Shown here: positions 33,829-42,756 of the stretch, one piece after another
Position numbering within the stretch: the first letter of the stretch is position 1
Layout of the letters: every line of letters starts with the position of its first letter
From: Flavobacteriales bacterium
GTDB taxonomy: Bacteria > Bacteroidota > Bacteroidia > JACJYZ01
Reading direction: 5' to 3'
Assembly (NCBI GenBank): GCA_020435415.1
Contig: JAGQZQ010000018.1
Span: forward strand, 1-42,756
Length of the DNA: 42,756 nucleotides
Position numbers and translations under genes: made by a program
Notes under the pieces: generated by a model
Seen by the model: the letters and a program-made list of their open reading frames with translations, nothing else
Databases searched by the model: none
Told to the model about the DNA's origin: nothing

Positions 33829-36800
33829 TTACGACCTCTTTAATCTGTATTTCAGCCTTTCCTTCATCAGATACATGACCGGAATGATGACCAGGGTGAG
33901 GAAAGTGGCAAAGGTCAGACCGAAGATCACAGCCCATGACATAGGCCCCCAGAACACCACGTTGTCTCCACCGAAATAGATGTCGGGGTTAAAATCGGAC
34001 AACAGGGTGAAGAAGTTGATGTTCATACCTGTGGCCAACGGGAACAATCCCATAACCGTTGTGATAGCGGTAAGCAATACCGGACGTAAACGTGTTTTTC
34101 CACCTTGTACGACACATTTCACCAATTCATCATACGGCAGGCGATCATCTTCGCCCAGACCAAGTTCCGCCTTTCTGCGCTCACGCAACAGGTTGGTATA
34201 GTCTATCAATACAATGGCATTGTTCACAACCACACCGGCCAGAGAAATGATACCGATCATGGTCATCATGATCACGAATTCCATCCGGAAGATCACCAGT
34301 CCGAGCAACACACCTGTAAGGCTGAATACCACAGAGGCAACAATGAGTACAGGGGTGGTGGCGGAATTGAACTGCGCCACAATGATCAGGAAGATCAGGA
34401 ATACAGCGATGATCAGTGCTGATCCCAGGAAGGCCATTTCCTTGGCCTGTTCTTCCTGCTCACCGGTGAATTTATACTCTACTCCATCAGGAAGTTCGAA
34501 GTCATTCATCGCTTCCTTGATCTGGCCTACCACTTCCGTCGGGTTATAATTCTCCGTTACCGAAGAGAACACCGTTACTACCCTGCGGGAGTTCTTACGT
34601 TTAACAGCGCTATAGGTAGAACTTTTATGAACGCTTGCCACGGCTGAGATGGGTACTTGCTTGATCTTACCTGACGTCTGATCACGAAATGTGATCCGGG
34701 TGTTCATCAGAGCTTCTGCATCATAGCGGTAGCGATCATTAAAACGAATCTGGATGGGATATTCATCCTCACCTTGTTTGAACTGTGACACTTCGCTACC
34801 ATAAAGAGCAGTTCGGATCGTGGACGCGATCTGGCCGGTTGAAAGGGATAAGCGTCTGGCTTTCGCCCGATCAATGTCTACGATCAACTCCGGCTTACCC
34901 AACTCGATATCAAGCTTCAGCTCATCAATACCTGGAATGTTTTTGCTTTCGATAAAGCTTTTGATGCGATCGCCTTCTGTCAGCAGTTGGTCGATATCAT
35001 CCCCGGCAACCTCTATATTAATCGCTGCACCGGCAGGCGGACCAACATTGTCTTTTTCCACCCTGATCTTCACGCCCGGAATTTTGCCTTTTACCGCATT
35101 CCGAATATCTTCCATGACCACACCTGTGTTCACAAAGCTTCCGGTTGACGGGTCAACACGGTATTGGTATTCACGAAAGTTAACGGTGATACGTGCACGA
35201 TGGGGTGTATTGCTCATGGAAGGTCCTTCATTCGGGTCAGTGGTTCCTTCCCCAACGTTGGCAATCACACTTTCCACCAGAAAGTTTCTTTTGTTCTCAC
35301 CTACCTCGAACTTTCTCACCTGATTCATCACGATTTCCTCCACCTCGCGTGTGGCCTTATCGGTTTCCTCTATATCCGTTCCGATCGGCATTTCCAGAAA
35401 TATGTTCACATACTTGGGCATATTCTCAGGAAAGAACAATGTTTTGGGAGGGAATACCCCCAGCAAAACAAAGGACAAGAAGAGCATAACAATGGTTCCA
35501 CCCAGGAATGCAAGTGGTCTGTACCCGGAAAGTGTACGTGTCAGGAACCGCTCATAAAAATTCTCTACGCGCGGCATCACCCCATTCTGAAACTTATGAG
35601 CGCCAGGCACCAGAAGGAAGCCGTTCACCAACGAAATCACCACGCTAAACAGCAATAAGCTACCCATGGTAATCATTTCACCTGCATAAAAAAGGAGTGC
35701 CAATACGAAAGCAATGGCGGAATACCGAAACATGGCTTTTCGGTTTACCTTCTCCTGTTCCACCTTCATCCAGATTGCCGTGAATACCGGATTGATTACA
35801 AGCCCCACAAAGAGGGACGAGCCAAGTACGATAATCAGTGTCAATGGCAGGAATCCCATGAACTCACCCATCATACCCGGCCAGAACATGAGTGGTAAAA
35901 AGGCTGCCAATGTTGTTGCGGTGGATGCAATGATGGCCACGGCCACCTCACCCGCTCCTTCCTTGGCCGCTTGCCGTGCGGACATCCCCTCACTCATCAG
36001 ACGGTAAATGTTCTCCACAACCACGATCCCGTTATCCACCAGCATACCCAGTGCCAGGATGAGCGCAAACAGCACCATCATATTGATGGTAGCACCCATG
36101 GCACCCAGGATCATGAATGACGTGAACATGGAAAGCGGTATCGCGATACCGACGAACAAGGCATTGCGCACTCCCAGAAAGAACAGAAGGACCAATACCA
36201 CCAGAATGACACCTGATATAATCGAGTTCTCAAGGTTATCCACCATACTCCTGGTCATCTGCGACTGGTCATTGGTAAGGGAAACCGTAAGATTATCCGG
36301 TAAAACATTTTCTTCCGCCTCGTCGAGCACTTCCTGGATATGCTCCATGGCGGATATCAGGTTCTGACCTGCACGTTTCACCACATCAAGCATCACCACC
36401 GGTTTCTCGAACTCGCGGGCATAACTTTCCCGTTCCTCGAACTGGAAGCGAACATCTGCGATATCTTTCAGGTAAACAATGTTGCCATGCTCCTGCTTCA
36501 CAATGATATTCTCGATCTCCTCCATACTTTCAAAATCACCGACCGCTCTGACGGTACGGCGAATTCCGCCGACTTTGATATCGCCACCGGCGATGGTGAG
36601 GTTCTCATTGGCAACAGCGCCGGAGATATCATTAAAACTGATCTTCAGTGCCTCCATGCGGTGCATATCCACACTGATCTCTACCTCTTTCTCCTGCAGC
36701 CCACGAATATCTACTTTGGAAATTTCCGGGATATCCTCGATCCGGTCTTCGAGATACTCAGCATATTCCTTTAGCTGATCGGATGAGAAATCTCCGGAGA

Positions 36801-37272
36801 GGTTGATATTCAGGATGGGGAATTCCGAGAAATTCACTTCGAAGATGTTCGGTTCTGCAGGCAGGTCGGTCGGGAAGCTTGGCTCAGCCCTGGCTTTGTC
36901 TACCGCATCCTTCACCTTCCGGAGCGCCTCTGTGGGACTCACACTGAAGTCGAACTCCACCAGAATGGTAGAATAACCCTGGAGTGAAGTAGAGGTGATC
37001 TTATCCACATCGCTGATGGATTTGATCTCTTTTTCCAGTGGCCTGGATATTAATTTCTCCATATCGGCCGGAGAGTTTCCCGGATAGGCAGTACCTACAT
37101 AAATCTGAGGCATTACAATATCAGGGAATGATGCCTTTGGCATGGACCGATACGAAACGATGCCAAGTATCACGATGATAAACATGAGCACCATCACGGT
37201 ACTCCGGTTATTCACGGATAAGGTGGAAAGGAAAAACTCCCTTTTTACACCGGTGTTTTTTTGATCACTCAT
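33829..37272 (-). CDS. RND efflux permease (AcrB/HAE1-like)
   Basis: This is a 1147-residue inner-membrane proton-drug antiporter of the RND superfamily. TM1 is about 25-42, and two large periplasmic loops follow the first and seventh TM. TM4 holds the GMLVDNGIVVVENIYR motif with D413, a proton-relay aspartate. The repeated half has MTMIGIISLAGVVVNNAIVLIDYTNLLRERR. Length exceeds typical AcrB (~1050), with extra residues in the middle. The D-N motif (one D instead of DD) points to the HAE1 or lipid/hydrophobe-type branch rather than metal-type. It is last in tetR-tolC-mfp-rnd, 1 nt after the mfp stop. Substrate not evident. Confidence 0.93.
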   Translation of the reverse strand: MSDQKNTGVKREFFLSTLSVNNRSTVMVLMFIIVILGIVSYRSMPKASFPDIVMPQIYVGTAYPGNSPADMEKLISRPLEKEIKSISDVDKITSTSLQGYSTILVEFDFSVSPTEALRKVKDAVDKARAEPSFPTDLPAEPNIFEVNFSEFPILNINLSGDFSSDQLKEYAEYLEDRIEDIPEISKVDIRGLQEKEVEISVDMHRMEALKISFNDISGAVANENLTIAGGDIKVGGIRRTVRAVGDFESMEEIENIIVKQEHGNIVYLKDIADVRFQFEERESYAREFEKPVVMLDVVKRAGQNLISAMEHIQEVLDEAEENVLPDNLTVSLTNDQSQMTRSMVDNLENSIISGVILVVLVLLFFLGVRNALFVGIAIPLSMFTSFMILGAMGATINMMVLFALILALGMLVDNGIVVVENIYRLMSEGMSARQAAKEGAGEVAVAIIASTATTLAAFLPLMFWPGMMGEFMGFLPLTLIIVLGSSLFVGLVINPVFTAIWMKVEQEKVNRKAMFRYSAIAFVLALLFYAGEMITMGSLLLFSVVISLVNGFLLVPGAHKFQNGVMPRVENFYERFLTRTLSGYRPLAFLGGTIVMLFLSFVLLGVFPPKTLFFPENMPKYVNIFLEMPIGTDIEETDKATREVEEIVMNQVRKFEVGENKRNFLVESVIANVGEGTTDPNEGPSMSNTPHRARITVNFREYQYRVDPSTGSFVNTGVVMEDIRNAVKGKIPGVKIRVEKDNVGPPAGAAINIEVAGDDIDQLLTEGDRIKSFIESKNIPGIDELKLDIELGKPELIVDIDRAKARRLSLSTGQIASTIRTALYGSEVSQFKQGEDEYPIQIRFNDRYRYDAEALMNTRITFRDQTSGKIKQVPISAVASVHKSSTYSAVKRKNSRRVVTVFSSVTENYNPTEVVGQIKEAMNDFELPDGVEYKFTGEQEEQAKEMAFLGSALIIAVFLIFLIIVAQFNSATTPVLIVASVVFSLTGVLLGLVIFRMEFVIMMTMIGIISLAGVVVNNAIVLIDYTNLLRERRKAELGLGEDDRLPYDELVKCVVQGGKTRLRPVLLTAITTVMGLFPLATGMNINFFTLLSDFNPDIYFGGDNVVFWGPMSWAVIFGLTFATFLTLVIIPVMYLMKERLKYRLKRS

Positions 37273-37273
37273 G

Positions 37274-38410
37274 TCAGTTCTTCACTTCAATTTTGTCACC
37301 CTCTTTGATGTTACGTGCGCCTACCACGATCACGTTCTCACCCTTTCGGAGCCCTTGCTTGATGTGTGTCTTATTATCGTATGAAAGGCCGGTTTCAACA
37401 AACTTTTTCACGGCTTGCTTATTCTCAGCTGTATAGATGTAGTCCTTGCCTTGTGCGTCCTGCATGATGCTGGAAGAAGGAACGGTCAGTGCGGTATCCT
37501 GCATAAAATCCCTTACCCTAACCACCGAAAGCATGTTGGGGCGGAGCTCGACATTCGCATTATTTATGGACAGGTAAATGCGGAAAGAGCGGTTATCGGG
37601 GTTGATGTATTTTCCCACAGACCTCACTTCCGCATCGTACCATTGATCGTTCAGCATAGAGAAATTCACCACAGCGGGATTCCCTTTCCTGATATCCTGA
37701 ACATACCGTTCCGAAACATCGGCCACGAGGTAAGGCTTTTCGGTATTAACCACGCGAACAAGCGGAATACCCGGCATCGCCATTTCACCTAATTTGATAA
37801 ATACTTCATCAACCACACCGTTGTAAGGGGCCTTTACGATGGCACTTTGTACCTGTTCCCGTACAGTGTTCATGGTTTTCTCAAGTCCTTCTTTGTTGGC
37901 CTTTGCCTGAAGAAACTGAATTTCCGAACCGATTCCCTGGTCCCAGAGATTCTTTTGTTTGTCAAATACCGTTTGAGCCAGTTTCAATTGTGTCTCCACT
38001 TCTGCGAGGCGGGAATACAGGACGTCGCTATCCAGCGTGATCAGGGTTTGTCCTGCCCTTACAGCATCCCCTTCTTTCACGAGGATCTGCTTCACCTTAC
38101 CAGCCGTTTCAGCCGTGATCTGTACACTCTGATCAGCTTCCACCACGCCTTGCACTTCAAAAAAGTGGGCAAACGAATCGGGTTCCACCATATAGGTTGT
38201 CACCAACGCGGTTTTTACTTTATGAGCGGTATCCAGCTTCACCAGTTCGGATTCGATTTCCGTGAGTCTTGACCCAATCTCTCCGTACACGGTTTTCAGG
38301 CTATCTCTTTCAGATTTGAGCTTACGAATAGCCTCATTGGGTTCTTGTTCCTGGCAACCGAATATAAGGGCGGCAACAGGCAGCCAAAGCAAATGTTTCT
38401 TGTACATCAT
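37274..38410 (-). CDS. RND periplasmic adaptor (membrane fusion lipoprotein)
   Basis: The 378-residue adaptor bridges the permease and the outer-membrane channel. It starts with a lipoprotein signal (C19 in ALIFGC), then a coiled-coil stretch (about 28-60). The lipoyl/barrel-sandwich half follows (VVEADQSVQITAETAGKVKQILVKEGDAVRAGQTLI, APYNGVVDEVFIKLGE), then an alpha-hairpin and beta-barrel. The AcrA/MexA fold order is complete. The ATG overlaps the tolC stop as ATGA and the permease start follows the stop by 1 nt, so all three are translated together. Confidence 0.93.
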   Translation of the reverse strand: MMYKKHLLWLPVAALIFGCQEQEPNEAIRKLKSERDSLKTVYGEIGSRLTEIESELVKLDTAHKVKTALVTTYMVEPDSFAHFFEVQGVVEADQSVQITAETAGKVKQILVKEGDAVRAGQTLITLDSDVLYSRLAEVETQLKLAQTVFDKQKNLWDQGIGSEIQFLQAKANKEGLEKTMNTVREQVQSAIVKAPYNGVVDEVFIKLGEMAMPGIPLVRVVNTEKPYLVADVSERYVQDIRKGNPAVVNFSMLNDQWYDAEVRSVGKYINPDNRSFRIYLSINNANVELRPNMLSVVRVRDFMQDTALTVPSSSIMQDAQGKDYIYTAENKQAVKKFVETGLSYDNKTHIKQGLRKGENVIVVGARNIKEGDKIEVKN

Positions 38411-39744
38411 TGATTCAGGAGTTTTTGAATACGCGCCCTGGCCAGCAGCAATTCAGCCGAAGCGTTGTAATAAGCTATTTTTGTTGTGATCAGTTGATTT
38501 TGTGTCTGGATGAGCTCCGTGCTTGTAGCCAGACCTTCTTTATGGCGGATGGTCATTCTTTCCAGGATCCGTTCAGCAAGCTGGAGATTGTTTTTTGCCG
38601 TTTTGAATGCTGAAAGCGATGCATTCCATGAGGTCAAAGCAGACTGGTATTCCATGTTTGCTTTGTCTTCAAGTAACTTCCGGGTGTTTCCCACCTGCTC
38701 CAGCGCGAACTGGGCCTGTTTGATCCTGGATGCCTGTCCGCGGCTGTCGAAAATTGGTATTTGTATCGTCAGGCCTGCAATGGTCGTCGGATACCAGCTC
38801 CCATTGTTGAAAAAGTTAAACTGGTTGCGATAGGCATTCTGTGAGTGGTTCAGAAAACCGGCCAACGTAGGATAACGTGTAGACTTTTGGCGCTTCACCT
38901 CCAGCAACGATAATGCTTCACCTGATATCGCCAGTTTCACATCTATTTGTGAATTGACATCAAAAGCAGGAAATGCGGATGCTGAAAGGGCCGCTTCAGC
39001 CAATGTTTTCAGTTCATCTTCAAATGTGATCGACTGGTCTTGTGGGTAACCCATTTGCAACTTCAACAAATCGGCAGCAGTTGTTTCAAATGCCTTGGAT
39101 TTGGCTACCGCATCATTCAACTGGGCCTCTTGTAGAACAAGGATATCCACATCCAATCCATCCACGAAACCAGCCTCATGCATGGCTTTGATCTCTTTGA
39201 CCAGCCCGGCGATCTGCTGCTGATTTTCTTCCAGAACTTCCCTGTTACGCTTGGCCATTAACGCCTGGATATAGCTGGTGGTGATCGCATCGCGGATATC
39301 TATATCGGTCTTCTTCTTTTGTTCCTCGGAATAGCGGGCATAGGTCTTGGCAGCTTGCAAGCCTATGAGATACTCACCGCTAAACAGCAACTGACTCACC
39401 GTGATCCCGGCAGACACATTGTTCTTTGTTCCGAACTTCAGCTCCGCAAACTCACCGGGAGGACCTCCGAAAGCTTCGGCCGGTGCAACGGACACAGGCA
39501 GGTCAATAAAATGTTGGTATCCCACCTCACCGCTGATCTGAGGCAGCCCCATTGAGGTCGTCTCCCAGATTTTCTTTTTGGCGATCTGAACATCCAGGTA
39601 AGCATTTTTAACCTGCCGGTTGTTCTCCAATCCATATTGAATGGCTTTCTCCAACGTGAACCCCGTGGATGCATCTTGTGCTGTTAGCGGTGCAGCAAAG
39701 CACAGGAGCAATCCGATGCCCCATATCATGATCCTTTGTTTCAC
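38407..39744 (-). CDS. TolC-family outer-membrane channel
   Basis: This 445-residue outer-membrane efflux protein has a signal peptide (about 1-22, ending LTAQ) and two halves of long helices with strand segments, as in TolC. The ALEQVGNTRKLLEDKANMEYQSALTSW and GLATSTELIQTQNQLITTKIAYYNASAELLLARARIQKLL stretches are typical of OMF proteins. It overlaps tetR upstream and the adaptor gene downstream by 4 nt each (ATGA), making a fixed-ratio operon. Confidence 0.93.
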   Translation of the reverse strand: MKQRIMIWGIGLLLCFAAPLTAQDASTGFTLEKAIQYGLENNRQVKNAYLDVQIAKKKIWETTSMGLPQISGEVGYQHFIDLPVSVAPAEAFGGPPGEFAELKFGTKNNVSAGITVSQLLFSGEYLIGLQAAKTYARYSEEQKKKTDIDIRDAITTSYIQALMAKRNREVLEENQQQIAGLVKEIKAMHEAGFVDGLDVDILVLQEAQLNDAVAKSKAFETTAADLLKLQMGYPQDQSITFEDELKTLAEAALSASAFPAFDVNSQIDVKLAISGEALSLLEVKRQKSTRYPTLAGFLNHSQNAYRNQFNFFNNGSWYPTTIAGLTIQIPIFDSRGQASRIKQAQFALEQVGNTRKLLEDKANMEYQSALTSWNASLSAFKTAKNNLQLAERILERMTIRHKEGLATSTELIQTQNQLITTKIAYYNASAELLLARARIQKLLNQ

Positions 39745-40361
39745 AGCAAATTGGTTTTCATGGTTTCTATTTTCTTTGAGAGATATTTGATTCCTTTTTC
39801 GCTGGCGATGCCCCTGATATGGTATCGCATCAGTTCCAGGTAAACCGTGTTGAACTCATACAGATCCGGCGGAAACACTTCAGGATTGAACATATCCTCC
39901 ATGCGGGTGATGTAAATGCGGGCGATAACTGATACGTTCAGGTTATCCCTGTACAATCCTTCCTTGATACCATTCTCCATGTTCCGCACCATGCATTGAT
40001 AAATGAACTCCAGCTTATGTTGCGTATACAGGGCCCAGGCTTCCGGATAGTATTTATTGAGATCATAGTGAATGGACGGATGAAAATCCGTTAGCTTCTC
40101 GTTGATCACTTTTGTTACCTCAAATAATTCGTCGATGGCATTCAAGCCGGAAGTAAACAGCTCTTCGAACACACATTGGTCCTGTTCCAGGTTTACCGTC
40201 ATGACCTGCTTTACAAGATCGGTCTTGTCGTTCACGAACTTATAAAGGGTCTTCTTTGAAATGGCCAGTTCGCGCGCCACATCGTCCATTGTCACACTCT
40301 TGATGCCACAACGGAAGAACAACGCCATAGACTTCTGCAAAATCATATCCTTCTGGTCCAT
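39741..40361 (-). CDS. TetR-family repressor of the efflux operon
   Basis: This 206-residue regulator has an N-terminal HTH (about 20-45: VTMDDVARELAISKKTLYKFVNDK) and a helical C-terminal ligand domain. It is first gene of the efflux operon and overlaps tolC by 4 nt, and a 28-bp operator-like palindrome overlaps its promoter. TetR proteins repress until a ligand binds; here autoregulation together with the pump genes is likely. The inducer cannot be read. The ATG at 40361 lies 4 nt after the -7 element. Confidence 0.92.
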   Translation of the reverse strand: MDQKDMILQKSMALFFRCGIKSVTMDDVARELAISKKTLYKFVNDKTDLVKQVMTVNLEQDQCVFEELFTSGLNAIDELFEVTKVINEKLTDFHPSIHYDLNKYYPEAWALYTQHKLEFIYQCMVRNMENGIKEGLYRDNLNVSVIARIYITRMEDMFNPEVFPPDLYEFNTVYLELMRYHIRGIASEKGIKYLSKKIETMKTNLL

Positions 40362-40365
40362 GGCG

Positions 40366-40398
40366 CAAAGGTAACATCAAAAAAACATAGGAAACAAA
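40366..40398 (-). promoter_or_regulatory. Promoter of the tetR-efflux operon
   Basis: On the minus strand TTTG (40398-40395) is separated by 21 nt from TACCTTTG (40373-40366), an excellent match to the Bacteroidota -33/-7 consensus. The spacer holds a run of seven A/T pairs (40379-40385). The start point would be at or next to the ATG (40361), so the message is probably leaderless. Confidence 0.75.
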
Positions 40399-40417
40399 TT
40401 TCATGTAAAATGTTTCC
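40390..40417. promoter_or_regulatory. Operator-like palindrome over the tetR promoter
   Basis: A 28-bp imperfect palindrome with GGAAACA and TGTTTCC as 7-bp ends and CATG at its centre matches its own reverse complement at 22 of 28 positions. It covers the -33 element (40395-40398), where bound TetR would block transcription. It also lies about 80-107 nt ahead of asnS. Confidence 0.65.
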
Positions 40418-40496
40418 GTTGTTTTTTTCTTAACAATTTGGTGCATTGTGAATACACGTAAAAAATCGTTTTTTTGCAGGCCCAAAACAGGATATC

Positions 40497-41900
40497 ATGA
40501 CGACACAAAGCCCAGGAAGAAAAAAGATCAAGGAGCTGCTAAGTTCAGCCAAGGTATCTGAAAAAGTATGCATAAAAGGTTGGGTACGAACGAAGCGTGA
40601 AGGGAAATCGGTTAATTTCATTGCGGTTTCCGACGGGTCTACCATGCACCCCATACAGGTGGTTGCGGACCCGGGACGCTTTTCGGAAGCACTATTGAAA
40701 GACATTACTACAGGTGCATGCATTTCCGTTGTGGGAACCTGGGAGGAATCTCAGGGAAAAGGTCAATCGTTTGAGATACAGGCTGAGGACCTGTTTGTAT
40801 ATGGTACCGCAGACCCGGAGACCTATCCATTACAGAAGAAAGGCCATACCCTTGAATTTCTGAGAGAGATCGCCCACCTGCGTCCACGCACAAATACGAT
40901 CGGTGCGGTACTCAGACTAAGGCATGGAATGTCATTCGCCATTCACAAATATTTCAACGACCACGGATTTTATTATCTGCACACACCCATCATCACAGGT
41001 TCTGATGCCGAGGGTGCCGGTGCCATGTTCCGGGTGACCACTATGGACGCGACCAATCCGCCCAAAAATGAGAACGGGGAAGCGGATTTTTCGCAGGACT
41101 TCTTCGGCAAGGAAACACACCTGACTGTCTCCGGACAACTGGAAGGAGAACTGGGTGCATTAGCGCTGAGCGATATTTACACATTCGGTCCTACTTTCCG
41201 GGCGGAAAACTCGAACACAACGCGACACCTCGCAGAGTTTTGGATGATCGAGCCCGAAATGGCCTTTTGTGAGATCGAAGATAACATGAATGTAGCCGAA
41301 GATTTTCTTAAATATTTGGTGAGGTACGGCTTGGAGCATTATATGGATGACCTGGAGTTCCTGAACAATTTATATGACAAGCAACTGATTGAGCGTCTGA
41401 AAATGGTCGCCGATCAACCGTTCGAGCGCATTACCTATACGGAAGCCGTTGATATACTTACCGGATCCGGTAAGAAATTTGAATTCCCTGTTTCCTGGGG
41501 AAGTGACCTGCAATCCGAACACGAGCGCTTTCTGGTTGAACAGCATTTTAAGAAACCCGTGATCGTTACCGGCTACCCTAAAGAGATCAAGGCATTCTAT
41601 ATGAAGATGAATGACGATGGTAAAACCGTGCGGGCCATGGATGTGTTGTTCCCTTCCATCGGCGAGATCATAGGGGGATCTCAGCGAGAAGAAAATCTTG
41701 ACGCTCTTCTGGGCCGTATCCGTACCTTGGGTTTGCCTGAAGATGAACTCTGGTGGTACCTGGATACCCGCCGTTTCGGCACCGCACCTCACAGCGGATT
41801 TGGTCTTGGGTTTGAACGCCTGATGCTTTTCATGACTGGACTCGGAAATATCCGCGACGTGATTCCATTCCCACGCACTCCTAAAAATGCGGAATTTTAA
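40497..41900 (+). CDS. asnS: Asparaginyl-tRNA synthetase
   Basis: This 467-residue class IIb synthetase charges tRNA-Asn. The anticodon-binding OB fold is about 20-110 ([25 protein letters not shown]). The catalytic core has motif 2 around [21 protein letters not shown] and motif 3 [12 protein letters not shown] near the end. ATG at 40497 is the first start and leaves a normal length. It is divergent from the tetR efflux operon; rpoN follows 112 nt downstream. A CGTAAC/GTTACG hairpin (about 41913-41932) lies just after its stop, without a T tract. Confidence 0.97.
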   Translation: MTTQSPGRKKIKELLSSAKVSEKVCIKGWVRTKREGKSVNFIAVSDGSTMHPIQVVADPGRFSEALLKDITTGACISVVGTWEESQGKGQSFEIQAEDLFVYGTADPETYPLQKKGHTLEFLREIAHLRPRTNTIGAVLRLRHGMSFAIHKYFNDHGFYYLHTPIITGSDAEGAGAMFRVTTMDATNPPKNENGEADFSQDFFGKETHLTVSGQLEGELGALALSDIYTFGPTFRAENSNTTRHLAEFWMIEPEMAFCEIEDNMNVAEDFLKYLVRYGLEHYMDDLEFLNNLYDKQLIERLKMVADQPFERITYTEAVDILTGSGKKFEFPVSWGSDLQSEHERFLVEQHFKKPVIVTGYPKEIKAFYMKMNDDGKTVRAMDVLFPSIGEIIGGSQREENLDALLGRIRTLGLPEDELWWYLDTRRFGTAPHSGFGLGFERLMLFMTGLGNIRDVIPFPRTPKNAEF

Positions 41901-42012
41901 TTGCGACGAAACCGTAACCCCCTTTTGTTACGTTAGTAAAAAAGTTACACAACCGATGGTCGAAATGATTACCTTGATGGGCCCGATCCGACGCCATCTT
42001 CATTAAAGGGTT

Positions 42013-42756
42013 ATGTTAAAGCAGTCATTACAGCAAAAGCTACTTCAAAAGCTTTCACCCCAGCAGATACAGCTGATGAAGCTTTTGCAGATTCCGAGTG
42101 CCAATCTGGAGCAACGGATAAAGGAAGAAATTGAACAAAACCCAGCCCTGGAAGAGGGTGCCGCGGAATCGGAAGAAGGAGAAACCAACGAATACGACGA
42201 AGGAGCAGACGGACTGGGCGATGAAGGAATCGATACCGAAAACAACAACGATGACTTTGATATTTCGGACTACCTGTCGGATGATGACATTCCTTCCTAT
42301 AAATTAAGCACACAGAATTCCGGTCCGGATGACGAGAAACGTGACATTCCCATCAGCGGTGGAATGAGCTTTCAGGACCTGCTCATTTCCCAACTGAACA
42401 TGCGCATGGTGGATGACCGGGCTTATGAGATTGCCCTTCACCTTATTGGAAGCATCGATAATGACGGGTATATCCGCAGGCCTTTGAATGCCATCGTTGA
42501 TGATCTTGCCTTCGCACAAAATATTTTCGCTACCGAGGATGAACTGAAGGAAATGCTTGAGGTGCTGCAGGACTTTGATCCACCAGGAGTTGGTGCTCGG
42601 GACCTGCAGGAATGCCTTTATCTTCAGCTCGAACGTAAATCCGGTAGCGAAGATCAGGAGAGAGCTAAAACAATCATCAAAGATCACTTTGAGGAATTCT
42701 CCAAAAAGCACTATTCAAAAATTGCGAGGAAGCTGGGTATTGAAGAAGATGACCTG
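42013..42756 (+). CDS. rpoN: RNA polymerase sigma-54 factor, 5' part (runs off window)
   Basis: The first 248 codons of rpoN are present; the frame is open to the end of the window. Region I is glutamine- and leucine-rich: MLKQSLQQKLLQKLSPQQIQ, with LMKLLQIPSANLEQRIKEEIEQNPALEE after it. An acidic region II (about 48-100) is rich in D/E and is followed by the core-binding domain start (GMSFQDLLISQLNMR, GSIDNDGYIRRPL, FDPPGVGARDLQECLYLQL). Sigma-54 directs promoters of the -24/-12 type with enhancer-binding activators. The lower-case-edge truncation is due only to the window. Start ATG at 42013. Confidence 0.95.
   Translation, partial: MLKQSLQQKLLQKLSPQQIQLMKLLQIPSANLEQRIKEEIEQNPALEEGAAESEEGETNEYDEGADGLGDEGIDTENNNDDFDISDYLSDDDIPSYKLSTQNSGPDDEKRDIPISGGMSFQDLLISQLNMRMVDDRAYEIALHLIGSIDNDGYIRRPLNAIVDDLAFAQNIFATEDELKEMLEVLQDFDPPGVGARDLQECLYLQLERKSGSEDQERAKTIIKDHFEEFSKKHYSKIARKLGIEEDDL

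Noticed and set aside
34820-35323. 167-aa plus-strand ORF and similar frames across the RND gene
   Set aside because: Antisense shadows of a conserved RND permease, serine/threonine-rich without any motif.
41901-41945. Terminator after asnS
   Set aside because: CGTAAC/GTTACG forms only a short stem and is followed by A-rich rather than T-rich sequence, so termination is not supported.

Overview
The window is a chromosomal segment from a member of the Bacteroidota, most likely Flavobacteriales or a near relative. The evidence is type IX secretion (T9SS) cargo with PNP-type C-terminal sorting domains, a PorZ-like protein, families largely confined to the phylum (DUF4837, a DUF5723-like barrel, the long PurF paralogue, RprX/RprY-like sensor pair), and TAnnTTTG -7 promoter elements in front of several genes. 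Most genes lack a strong Shine-Dalgarno sequence, which is also typical. Nearly every base is accounted for by intact genes; I see no phage, IS transposase, CRISPR array, tRNA or rRNA.

Layout. 1-893: a terminator/hairpin block leading into a small stand-alone GIY-YIG nuclease, then a ~310 bp inverted-repeat element. 894-5426: OmpR-type response regulator and histidine kinase (ATGA overlap), then a SulP anion permease overlapping a degenerate universal-stress-like gene. 5465-6943: outer-membrane barrel-like protein. 7067-9426: tyrosine catabolism pair hppD-hmgA with a near-consensus promoter. 9613-12040: HemJ-like membrane protein convergent with a long amidophosphoribosyltransferase paralogue. 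12200-14502: RprXY-like two-component pair. 14603-14690: a candidate free-standing small RNA. 14689-16222: TlpA-like thioredoxin, a lipoprotein and a 48-aa zinc ribbon. 16366-17373: asd. 17506-22657: a lamin-tail extracellular protein, an unlisted 42-aa membrane miniprotein, and a 1078-aa T9SS adhesin-like protein with an ~81-aa tandem repeat. 23026-30797: uvrC, an S9A oligopeptidase, a lipoprotein, porZ-like and recO. 30822-33606: tatA, a MltD-like lytic transglycosylase and a DUF4837 lipoprotein in one operon. 33829-40361: a tetR-tolC-mfp-RND efflux operon with a palindromic operator. 40497-end: asnS and the 5' part of rpoN, which runs off the window.

How the genes fit together: much of the window serves the envelope (T9SS cargo and PorZ, efflux, peptidoglycan remodelling, Tat, lipoproteins), interleaved with housekeeping genes (asd, uvrC, recO, asnS, rpoN, purF-like). 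No single multi-gene novel defence or biosynthetic system is visible. The most original signals are small: the hairpin-nuclease unit at the left edge, the candidate sRNA, the miniprotein translationally coupled to the adhesin, the TetR operator/promoter, and a pair of mutually exclusive hairpins before porZ.
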